Assembly: GCA_036381125.1 (NCBI GenBank)
Contig: DASVDK010000335.1
Span: forward strand, 1 to 18,211
Direction: 5' to 3'
Length of the DNA: 18,211 nt
Source of the DNA: DASVDK01 sp036381125 [NCBI: Thermodesulfobacteriota bacterium]
Lineage (GTDB): Bacteria; DASVDK01
Shown: piece by piece, positions 6,760 through 13,458 of the stretch
How positions within the stretch are numbered: position 1 is the stretch's first letter
Layout: each line of letters opens with the position of its first letter
Program-made: the position numbers and the translations under genes
Notes under the pieces: generated by a model
The model's database searches: none
Told to the model about the DNA's origin: nothing
Seen by the model: the letters and a program-made list of their open reading frames with translations, nothing else

Positions 6760-7350
6760 ATGCCGACGGCGGCGCGTGTCGACACGACCACGAGGGCTTC
6801 CGGCAAGCAGGACTTCCCCGTCGCCGAGATCCGGCGGTTTCTCGAGCCCGGGCCGGTCGTCCTCGTCAGCTCGGCGTGGAAGGGCCGGGCCAACATCATG
6901 ACCATGGGCTGGCACACGGTCATGGAGTTCACGCCGTCGCTCGTCGGCTGCGTCATCAGCAGCGCCAACCACAGCTTCGAGATGATCCGCCGGAGCCGGG
7001 AGTGCGTGATCAACGTCCCGACCGACGACCTCGCGCCGAAGGTGGTCGGCATCGGCAACTGCTCGGGCCGCGACACCGACAAGTTCGCCGCGTTCGGGCT
7101 CACCGCCGTCCCGGCCGAGCGGGTGAAGGCGCCGCTCATCGGCGAGTGCTACGCGAACCTCGAATGCCGGGTCGTCGACGCCCGCCTCGTCCGGACGTAC
7201 AACTTCTTCATCCTCGAGGTCGTCAAGGCGCACGCGGCGACCTCGCCTCGCTATCCGCGGACGATCCACTACAGAGGCGACGGCGTGTTCATGCTCTCCG
7301 GGCCGAACACGCGCCGCTACCGGAAGCTCTTCAGGCCCGAGATGCTCTGA
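6760..7350 (+). CDS. Flavin reductase-like protein (FMN-binding split barrel)
   Basis: A 196-residue cytoplasmic protein of the flavin reductase/DIM6-NTAB type. It should bind FMN and may reduce flavin with NAD(P)H or use it as a prosthetic group. Family features are the opening PGPVVLVSSAWKGRANIMT (30-48), where the N-[IL]-M-T segment contacts the flavin, the conserved W-H-T-V-M-E-F-T-P-S (51-60), SSANHSFEMIR with the helix that follows (67-77), and ECVINVP (81-87). Length is usual for the family. The ATG at 6760 has no well-spaced ribosome binding site, since AGGG is 11-12 bases away, so the start is less certain than the identity. It is divergent from the DJ-1/PfpI gene, with which it may share control. 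The substrate is unknown. Confidence 0.86.
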   Translation: MPTAARVDTTTRASGKQDFPVAEIRRFLEPGPVVLVSSAWKGRANIMTMGWHTVMEFTPSLVGCVISSANHSFEMIRRSRECVINVPTDDLAPKVVGIGNCSGRDTDKFAAFGLTAVPAERVKAPLIGECYANLECRVVDARLVRTYNFFILEVVKAHAATSPRYPRTIHYRGDGVFMLSGPNTRRYRKLFRPEML

Positions 7351-7359
7351 GACGATGCG

Positions 7360-7388
7360 CGGGGCCCGCGAGCCCCGGCGCCCCGGGG
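7360..7388 (+). terminator. GC-rich stem-loops after the flavin-reductase-like gene
   Basis: Ten bases after the stop, CGGGGC/GCCCCG (7360-7365 with 7372-7377) can pair, and alternatively CCCCGG/CCGGGG (7373-7378 with 7383-7388). The two hairpins share a strand and exclude each other. There is no T-run, so intrinsic termination is only a possibility. The rest of the 322-bp gap up to the multicopper oxidase shows no convincing gene. Confidence 0.3.
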
Positions 7389-7672
7389 TGTGAGGACGTC
7401 CTCCGCCCGGAGGTCGGCAAGGGCGTCTGCCCACGCGGCGACGAGCAGGAGGCCGTAGCCGGCGGTGGCCGACGCGTCCTGCCGGGTCGTCTCCCTGCGG
7501 CGGGGCCCTGCCGTGCCCGTGACGCGTGCGGCCCCGAGCGCGCGCGTACCCGGACGCGGGTGCGCGCCGTGCATGCCCGGCCGGCACGCTCGCGCCGCCG
7601 TCCTTCCCTCCTCTCGCGCGCCGCTCACGACGCCAGCCGCGGGCGCGCTCACACCGTCACAAGGAGCGAACC

Positions 7673-9091
7673 ATGGCGAAAGAGCGGCTTGCCGCGGCCG
7701 CGTTCGCGGCGGGGCTCTCCCTCCTCGGCCTGGGGCTCGCGGTCTCGTGCTCGTCGGACTCGGACGACCCGGCCCCCGACGCACGCCCCGCGTTCCGCAA
7801 CCCGCCCGAGGTCACGAGCGCCGACGGCGTGCTCGCGACGACGCTCGAGGCGAAGGCCACCACGCACGAGATCGGCGGCCGGCGCTTCACGACCTGGCTG
7901 TACAACGGCCTCTACACGCCGCCGGTGCTCCGCGTGAAGCCGGGCGACGTGATCGAGCTGCGCCTGGTCAACGGCACGACCGAGCACACCAACCTTCACT
8001 ACCACGGGCTCAACGTCTCCCCCCGGGGCAACAGCGACAACATCTTCGTCCAGGTCGACCCGGGGGAGCACTTCGACTACCGGATCGAGATCTCGCCCGA
8101 GCACCCGACCGGCCTCTTCTGGTACCACCCGCACGCCCACGGCAACACCGAGTTCCAGACGTTCAACGGCATGTCGGGCGGCCTGATCGTCGACGGGCTC
8201 CTCGACCCCTTCCCTCCGGAGCTGCAGGGGATCGAGGAGCGGATCCTGCTCCTCAAGGACATCCAGCAGGCGGCCTCCGGCGAGGGGGTGCCGGACGACA
8301 TCGACAGCAACGCCCCGACGCAGCGCACCGTGAACGGACTCGTGAACCCGACGATGACGATCCGGCCGGGCGAGACGCAGCTCTGGCGGGTCGCCAACGT
8401 GGGGCCGGACATCTACTACCGGCTCTCGCTCGACCGCCACGTGCTCCACGAGATCGTCCGGGACGGCAACCGCCACACCGAGGTCGTCTCGCGCGACGAG
8501 ATCGTGCTGCCGCCCAGCTCGCGGGTCGAGTTCCTCGTCCAGGGGGGGCCGCCCGGCGAGTACGCGTTCCGGACGCTCGAGTTCGACACCGGGCCCCAGG
8601 GCGACCAGTACCCCGAGGTGACGCTCGCGACGCTCGTGTCCGGAGGCACGGCGGAGACGCCGGCCGTGCTGCCGACGGCGTTGCCGCCGGTGCCCGACCT
8701 CCGGAACGCCGAGATCAGCCGCCGCCGGCGCTTCGTCTTCTCCGAGAACGACGACGGCACGACGTTCTTCATCAACGGCCGCGGCTTCGACCCGGACCGG
8801 ACCGACACGACGGTGCGGCTCGGCGACGTGGAGGAGTGGGAGATCGTGAACGACTCGGAGGAGCTGCACGTGTTCCACATCCACCAGCTCGACTTCCAGG
8901 TCGTCGAGTCGGAGGGAGCGCCCGTGCCGTTCACCGGCTACCAGGACACCGTGAACCTCCCCTTCGGGGCCTCGGTGAAGATCCTGATCCCCTTCACGAA
9001 CCCGGTGATCGTCGGGCGGTTCGTCTACCACTGCCACATCATGGCGCACGAGGACAACGGGATGATGGCCGTGATCGAGGTCGCGCCCTGA
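7673..9091 (+). CDS. Multicopper oxidase, probable exported lipoprotein
   Basis: A 472-residue three-cupredoxin-domain oxidase of the laccase/CueO/bilirubin-oxidase type, oxidising a phenolic, metal or other donor while reducing O2 to water. All four copper-binding motifs are intact: HYHG (109-112), WYHPHAHG (150-157), HVFHIH (399-404) and YHCHIMAHEDNGM (452-464). The type 1 copper ligands are His399, Cys454, His459 and Met464. The N-terminus is a signal peptide with a hydrophobic core (about 6-23) and AVSC at 23-26, an acceptable but not ideal lipobox, followed by Ser/Asp as in lipoproteins. It is therefore likely anchored outside the cytoplasm. The ATG at 7673 has AAGGAG six bases upstream. 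No methionine-rich segment of the CueO kind was seen, so the copper-detoxification role is not supported. Donor unknown. Confidence 0.92.
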   Translation: MAKERLAAAAFAAGLSLLGLGLAVSCSSDSDDPAPDARPAFRNPPEVTSADGVLATTLEAKATTHEIGGRRFTTWLYNGLYTPPVLRVKPGDVIELRLVNGTTEHTNLHYHGLNVSPRGNSDNIFVQVDPGEHFDYRIEISPEHPTGLFWYHPHAHGNTEFQTFNGMSGGLIVDGLLDPFPPELQGIEERILLLKDIQQAASGEGVPDDIDSNAPTQRTVNGLVNPTMTIRPGETQLWRVANVGPDIYYRLSLDRHVLHEIVRDGNRHTEVVSRDEIVLPPSSRVEFLVQGGPPGEYAFRTLEFDTGPQGDQYPEVTLATLVSGGTAETPAVLPTALPPVPDLRNAEISRRRRFVFSENDDGTTFFINGRGFDPDRTDTTVRLGDVEEWEIVNDSEELHVFHIHQLDFQVVESEGAPVPFTGYQDTVNLPFGASVKILIPFTNPVIVGRFVYHCHIMAHEDNGMMAVIEVAP

Positions 9092-9095
9092 GACG

Positions 9096-9120
9096 CGCCC
9101 GCGCCGTCAAGGCGCGGGCG
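9096..9120. terminator. Bidirectional terminator hairpin between oxidase and dehydrogenase genes
   Basis: CGCCCGCGCC (9096-9105) and GGCGCGGGCG (9111-9120) form a perfect 10-bp stem with a five-base loop, GTCAA. It starts five bases after the oxidase stop. The loop contains the stop codon of the convergent dehydrogenase gene (TGA at 9109-9107 on the minus strand), so the stem's left arm lies just after that stop and the right arm is its last codons. No T-run is present on either side, so efficiency is uncertain. Confidence 0.6.
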
Positions 9121-9949
9121 GCGCAAGCCCGGTGAGTCGCTCCGACAGGGTCCGCAGGCGGGCGCGAGCGTCCGGGTCGTAGGCCTGCCGGTGCGCGCGG
9201 GCCTCGCGAAGCTGGTCGTAGTACCGCCCGCTCACGCCCTCGAGCCCGGGGTCGGTCACGAGCCGCATCGTCGCGGCCACCCCGTCCTCGACGCGGCTCA
9301 TGGTGTAGCCGAAGCTCTCGAACACCATCTTCGTATCCATGAGCGACGCGGGGTGCAGGGCGTTGGCGGTGACCCCGGTCCCCTCCAGCTCCGCGGCCAG
9401 GTCGAAGGTGAACATGATCAGCGCGAGCTTGCTCTGCGAGTAGGCGCGCATGCCGTCGTAGCCGCGCTCGAGCATCACGTCGTCGAAGTCGATCGGCGCC
9501 TGGCCGACGGAGGCGACGTTGACGATCCGCGCCGGCGCGGACGCCTTCAGCAGGGGCAGCAGGCTCCGGGTCAGCAGGAACGGGGCAAGGTAGTTGACCT
9601 GGAAGCGCAGTTCGTACCCGTCGCGGCTCAGCTCGCGGCGCCGGTCGCCCGGCAGGCCGGCACCGATGCCCGCGTTGTTGACGAGGGTGTCGAGGCGGCC
9701 CTGCTCGTCGAAGACCCGCCGGGCGAGCCGGCGCACCTCGTCGAGCGAGGCGAAGTCGGCGCGGTAGTAGACGAGCCGGTCGTTGCCGGTCGCCTCGCGG
9801 ACCTCGGCCAGCGTGGCCTCGCCACGGCCCTGGTCGCGCCCGTGGAGGAGCAGCGTCGCGCCCTGCGCCGCGAGCTCGCGCGCCAGCCGGCGGCCCATGC
9901 CGTCGGTCGCCCCGGTGATGAGAATCGTCTGCTCGCCGATCGGCCGCAT
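9107..9949 (-). CDS. Short-chain dehydrogenase/reductase (SDR)
   Basis: A 280-residue NAD(P)-dependent oxidoreductase with a Rossmann fold. It has the cofactor glycine motif TGATDGMG (12-19), HGRD (37-40) after strand two, which fits NADP preference, and NNAG (91-94). The catalytic Ser is in NVASVG (Ser147) and YSQSK follows (Tyr170, Lys174). The long C-terminal part and the VNALHP-like ANALHP (196-200) resemble the retinol-dehydrogenase/WW-domain-oxidoreductase-like SDRs. Substrate unknown. The start is taken as ATG 9949, with AGGGGGG four to five bases upstream; a GTG directly before it (9952) would add one residue but leave the site too close. The HAD phosphatase gene ends 25 bp upstream on the same strand, so the two are probably cotranscribed. 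Confidence 0.92.
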   Translation of the reverse strand: MRPIGEQTILITGATDGMGRRLARELAAQGATLLLHGRDQGRGEATLAEVREATGNDRLVYYRADFASLDEVRRLARRVFDEQGRLDTLVNNAGIGAGLPGDRRRELSRDGYELRFQVNYLAPFLLTRSLLPLLKASAPARIVNVASVGQAPIDFDDVMLERGYDGMRAYSQSKLALIMFTFDLAAELEGTGVTANALHPASLMDTKMVFESFGYTMSRVEDGVAATMRLVTDPGLEGVSGRYYDQLREARAHRQAYDPDARARLRTLSERLTGLAPPAP

Positions 9950-9974
9950 CACGCCCCCCTGACCGTCCCGCCGC

Positions 9975-10664
9975 CTATTGGGCCGGCACGCGGACGCCCA
10001 CCTCGTCGAGCCGGCGGAGCAGGTCGGCGGGGTCCTCGTAGACCCGATAGGCTCCGGCCCGCTCCAGCTCGTCGGTGCCGTAGCCGCCCGACAGCAGGCC
10101 GACGCCGATGGCGCGCGCCCGCCGCGCCGCGAGCAGGTCCCAGATGCTGTCGCCGACGACGATCGCGTCGGCGACCTCGACCCCGAGGCGGTCGGCCGCC
10201 GCGAGGAAGAGATCGGGGTCGGGCTTGGCGTGCCCCACCTGGTCGCGGGTGATCACCGGAACGCGGGCCGGATCGACGCCGAGCGCGTCGAGCGCCGGCC
10301 TCGCGCTGGCGAGGCGCCCGCTCGTCGCGATCGCCCAGGGCACCCCCCGATCGGTGAGGTGGGCGAGGAGGGCGCGCGCCCCCGGGAGCGGGCGGACGTC
10401 GCCGGAGCGCCGCGCGTAGGCCTCGGCGTGCAGCCGCTGCAGCCGCTCCGCGGCCTCGGCCGTGATCTCGAGCCCGGTCTCGCGCAGCAGGGCGTTCGTG
10501 AGCAGGCCGCCGCTCATGCCGATCTTGCGGTGGATGCGCCAGACGGACAGCTCGATGCCGGACGCCTGCAGGGCCTCGTGCCACGCGAGGACGTGCTGGT
10601 AGACGCTGTCGACGAGCGTGCCGTCGAGGTCGAACAGCATCGCCGCCGTGCGGGTGCTTCCCAT
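9975..10664 (-). CDS. HAD-superfamily phosphatase (beta-phosphoglucomutase/Gph-like)
   Basis: A 229-residue cytoplasmic hydrolase, probably acting on a small phosphorylated metabolite. All HAD motifs are present: FDLDGTLVDS (11-20, nucleophile Asp12 and acid/base Asp14), AIATSG (111-116), the Lys in HAKPDPDLF (Lys147), and VGDSIWD (170-176) with metal-binding Asp172 and Asp176. The region between motifs one and two is a helical C1 cap, as in beta-phosphoglucomutase, phosphoglycolate phosphatase and 2-deoxyglucose-6-phosphatase; the substrate cannot be chosen. The ATG at 10664 has GGAGGAG seven bases upstream. It is first in a likely two-gene operon with the SDR. A large inverted repeat lies about 50 bp upstream. 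Confidence 0.92.
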   Translation of the reverse strand: MGSTRTAAMLFDLDGTLVDSVYQHVLAWHEALQASGIELSVWRIHRKIGMSGGLLTNALLRETGLEITAEAAERLQRLHAEAYARRSGDVRPLPGARALLAHLTDRGVPWAIATSGRLASARPALDALGVDPARVPVITRDQVGHAKPDPDLFLAAADRLGVEVADAIVVGDSIWDLLAARRARAIGVGLLSGGYGTDELERAGAYRVYEDPADLLRRLDEVGVRVPAQ

Positions 10665-10715
10665 GGTCGGTCTCCTCCGGGTCATCTTCGCACCCGCGGT
10701 CGCCGCTGTCGCCAG

Positions 10716-10765
10716 TGCGTGCCCTCGGCAGCCCGGCGTGGCGCGGCCGGGCTGCCGTCCACGCA
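10716..10765. repeat. Imperfect inverted repeat, 16 bp in two blocks
   Basis: GGCAGCCCGG (10727-10736) pairs perfectly with CCGGGCTGCC (10747-10756) around a ten-base spacer. Outside it, TGCGTG (10716-10721) pairs with CACGCA (10760-10765) across a 5 x 3 internal loop. It lies 52 to 101 bases upstream of the HAD phosphatase start. It could be a regulator site, a leader hairpin or a terminator of an unidentified transcript; no T-run is present. Confidence 0.6.
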
Positions 10766-11149
10766 GTGAACGCAGCGCGCCGGCGCGCGCGGCAGGCCGA
10801 TTCCACCGCTGACTGCGGCCGCGATGGCGTCTATCCTGCGGCCGCCGCACCACGTGACGAGCTTCGCTGTCGACCACCGCGCAGGGAGCGGCTCCGCCGC
10901 CGGTTCGACGTCGCGACCATCGCCGTTCTGGGGAGCGGCCTGTACCTCTGGGCGTCGCGGCGCCGCCGGGCGATCGACGCCCGCCTGGTGGAGTCGGAGC
11001 GCGCCGCGTGAGCGTCGCACGCGCATTCCGCGCGCCGATCGCCGTCATCGTCCGGTGCGCGTCCCCGCCGCGCCCCCGCCGGGGACCGGCCGGACCCCCG
11101 GGTGCGGCGGTCCGAGAAGCGCCTGCCCGTCCGCCGGGCCGAGACGCCG

Positions 11150-11158
11150 TGTTATAGT
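11150..11158 (+). promoter_or_regulatory. Candidate extended -10 promoter for the EF-G-like gene
   Basis: TGTTATAGT contains TATAGT (five of six consensus) preceded by TGn, the extended -10 arrangement that tolerates a missing -35; none is visible. It stands out as an AT-rich island in very GC-rich DNA. It would give a leader of about 75-80 bases before the ATG at 11243. Confidence 0.5.
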
Positions 11159-11242
11159 GGACAGGGTCCGGTCGGACCCATCGCCTCCGTGTCGCACCGG
11201 CACCGGACGCCGCGTAGGTCGAAGACCGAGACGGAGGCGCGC

Positions 11243-13342
11243 ATGTCCGCACCCGCGACCCAGCCCGACCGCATCCGCAACGTCGCCCTCATCGCCCACG
11301 ACGGCGCCGGCAAGAGCCTGCTGACCGAGGCGATGCTCTTCGACGCCAGGGCCATCCCGAGCTTCAGCCGCCTCACCGGCAACTCGAACGCCGTGGTCGA
11401 CACGGAACCCGAGGAGATCAAGCGGAACTTCACGCTCGCCTCGGCCGTCTATCACCTGCCCTGGAACGGCCACCTCGTGAACCTCGTCGACACCCCCGGC
11501 TACGCCAACTTCCTCCCGGACGTCCGCAACGCCCTGCAGGCCGTCGACGCGGCCTTCGTCCTCGTGAGCGCCGTCTCGGGCGTCAAGCGCGAGACCGAGC
11601 GCCTCTGGCAGCTCGCGGACGAGCTGGAGATCCCGCGCATCGTCTTCGTGAACCGGGTCGACGAGGATCGGGCGTCGTTTCTCCGGGCGGTCGACGACCT
11701 CGAGAAGAGCTTCCAGATCAAGCCGATCGCCGTGCAGATGCCGCTCGGCGAGGAGGCGGCCATGCGCGGCGTGATCGACCTCGTCGAGATGCGCGCCCAC
11801 GCGTACCCGGAGGACTACACCGGCAAGGTCGAGGTGAAGGACGTTCCGCCGGAACTGCGCGCGGAGGCCGAGCGGCTGCGCCAGCTCCTCGTGGACGAGG
11901 TGGCCGCGGCGGACGACGTCCTGACGGAGCGCTACCTGAACGGCGAGACGCTCTCGGCCGAGGACCTCTACGCCGGCCTGCGCGAGGCGATCCTCACCAG
12001 GAAGTTCGTGCCGGTCCTCTGCGGCTCGGCCTACCGGAACATCGGCGCCCGTGAGCTGCTCGACTTCGCCACCCGGGCCCTCCCCGACCCGGCCGCCCGG
12101 ACGCACGTGAAGATCACCACGCCCGACGGCGAACCGGCCGGCGTGAGGCCCGAGCCGGGCGAGCCGCTCGCCGCGTTCGTCTTCAAGACCTCGGTCGACC
12201 CCTTCGCCGGCCGCGTGTCGGCGGCCCGCGTCGTCAGCGGCGTCCTCAAGCACGACTCGACCGTCTACAACCCGGTCCGCCGGGCGCGGGAGCGGATCGG
12301 CAAGCTCTTCAAGTTCGAGGGCAAGAGCCTCGTGCCGGCCGAGGAGGCGGTGGCGGGCGACCTGGTCGCCATCCCCAAGCTCCAGGAGACCCTCACGGGC
12401 GACACGCTCTGCGACGAGAAGCACCCCCTCGTGGTCGAGGGCTTCCACGAGCCCAAGCGCCTCATCGCCTACGCGATCCGGCCGAAGGATCGGCGCGACG
12501 AGGAGAAGGTCATCGCCTCGATCAACCGGCTCATCGAGGAGGACCCCACCCTCGCCCTCACCCGCGACGCGCAGACCAAGGAGGTGCTGCTCCAGGGCCT
12601 GGGGCAGGTGCACCTCGAGGTGGCGGTCGAGCGGCTCAAGCGGAAGTACGACGTCGAGGTCGAGCTGCTCGAGCCGAAGGTCCCGTACAAGGAGACGATC
12701 CGGGGCCGCGCGCGCGTCCAGGGGAAGCACAAGAAGCAGAGCGGCGGGCGCGGTCAGTACGGCGACGTCTGGCTCGAGATCGAGCCCTTGCCGCGCGGCG
12801 GGGGCTTCGAGTTCGAGAACAGGATCTTCGGCGGCGTCGTGCCGAAGCAGTACGTGCCGGCCGTCGAGAAGGGGGTCGTCGAGGCCATGGAGTCGGGCCT
12901 CCTCGCCGGCTACCCCGTCGTCGACGTGAAGGTCGCCCTCGTCGACGGCTCGTACCACTCGGTGGACTCCTCCGAGATGGCGTTCAAGATCGCCGGCTCG
13001 ATCGGCTTCAAGAAGGGGCTCCAGGAGGCGAACCCGGTCCTGCTCGAGCCGATCATGAACCTCGAGGTCACCGTGCCCGAGGAGTTCATGGGGGCCGTCA
13101 TCGGCGACCTCAACGCGCGACGCGGCCGCATTCTCGGCGTCGATCCCATGGCCCGCGGGCAGCGGATCCGCGCCCAGGTGCCGATGGCCGAGGTGCTCCG
13201 CTACGCGCCCGACCTGCGCGCCCTCACCGGCGGCGCCGGCGTCTTCACCATGGAGCCCTCGCACTACGAGGAGGTCCCGACGCACCTCGCCGTCAAGGTC
13301 GTCGAGGAAGCGCGCCGGCAGCAGGCCGAGGCGAAGGCCTAG
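11243..13342 (+). CDS. Elongation factor G-like GTPase (EF-G2 type)
   Basis: A 699-residue translational GTPase with the full EF-G domain order: G domain (about 10-270), domain II, III, IV and V. The P-loop is AHDGAGKS (18-25), unlike AHIDAGKT of housekeeping EF-G. Switch II reads DTPGYANF (83-90), so the catalytic His of DTPGH is Tyr. The guanine-specificity motif is NRVD (137-140) in place of NKxD. Domain IV (GRGQYGDVWLEIEP and following) and domain V (LEPIMNLEVTVPE) are well conserved. These changes match the second EF-G paralogue (FusA2/EF-G2), whose mycobacterial member was reported, as I recall it, to lack ribosome-stimulated GTP hydrolysis. It is probably not the main translocase. The ATG at 11243 has GGAGG five bases upstream. 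No rpsL, rpsG or tuf neighbours are present. Confidence 0.9.
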   Translation: MSAPATQPDRIRNVALIAHDGAGKSLLTEAMLFDARAIPSFSRLTGNSNAVVDTEPEEIKRNFTLASAVYHLPWNGHLVNLVDTPGYANFLPDVRNALQAVDAAFVLVSAVSGVKRETERLWQLADELEIPRIVFVNRVDEDRASFLRAVDDLEKSFQIKPIAVQMPLGEEAAMRGVIDLVEMRAHAYPEDYTGKVEVKDVPPELRAEAERLRQLLVDEVAAADDVLTERYLNGETLSAEDLYAGLREAILTRKFVPVLCGSAYRNIGARELLDFATRALPDPAARTHVKITTPDGEPAGVRPEPGEPLAAFVFKTSVDPFAGRVSAARVVSGVLKHDSTVYNPVRRARERIGKLFKFEGKSLVPAEEAVAGDLVAIPKLQETLTGDTLCDEKHPLVVEGFHEPKRLIAYAIRPKDRRDEEKVIASINRLIEEDPTLALTRDAQTKEVLLQGLGQVHLEVAVERLKRKYDVEVELLEPKVPYKETIRGRARVQGKHKKQSGGRGQYGDVWLEIEPLPRGGGFEFENRIFGGVVPKQYVPAVEKGVVEAMESGLLAGYPVVDVKVALVDGSYHSVDSSEMAFKIAGSIGFKKGLQEANPVLLEPIMNLEVTVPEEFMGAVIGDLNARRGRILGVDPMARGQRIRAQVPMAEVLRYAPDLRALTGGAGVFTMEPSHYEEVPTHLAVKVVEEARRQQAEAKA

Positions 13343-13425
13343 GGAGCGGGCTCGCCGCACGCGAACCGGCGGCCCTTCGAGGTTGCGCCGGGCGCGACAT
13401 CGGCACGACAGTTGCCCGGATCTCG

Positions 13426-13450
13426 CCCGGCGGCCGGCCCGGCCGCCGGG
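13426..13450 (+). terminator. Stem-loop between EF-G-like and GT4 genes
   Basis: CCCGGCGGCC (13426-13435) and GGCCGCCGGG (13441-13450) form a perfect 10-bp stem with a five-base loop; flanking CTCG and CGAG can add to it across a small bulge. It ends eight bases before the GT4 ATG, directly against that gene's AGGG ribosome binding site. It could therefore terminate the EF-G transcript or modulate GT4 translation. No T-run follows. Confidence 0.4.
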
Positions 13451-13458
13451 AGGGCGAG

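Larger units (their letters stand above)
10665..11242. other. 578-bp intergenic region between HAD and EF-G-like genes
   Basis: Both flanking genes face away from this gap. It holds the large inverted repeat at 10716-10765, a candidate extended -10 promoter for the EF-G-like gene at 11150-11158, and a plus-strand frame ending at 11011. The last 39 codons of that frame encode a hydrophobic segment (VATIAVLGSGLYLWA) followed by a basic and then charged tail, like a tiny single-pass membrane protein. No start codon with a ribosome binding site lies near that segment, so it is not called as a gene. Confidence 0.5.

Noticed and set aside
7317-7560. Minus-strand frame with a plausible stretch (ATAGYGLLLVAAWADALADL) in the gap before the multicopper oxidase
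   Set aside because: No ribosome binding site or good start, it ends inside the flavin-reductase-like gene, and nothing resembles a known family. It could be a remnant, but the evidence is too thin.
11045-13360. A 771-codon minus-strand frame opposite the EF-G-like gene
   Set aside because: Its translation is rich in His/Leu/Asp/Arg repeats typical of antisense to a GC-rich gene and shows no domain, while the plus strand has complete EF-G motifs.
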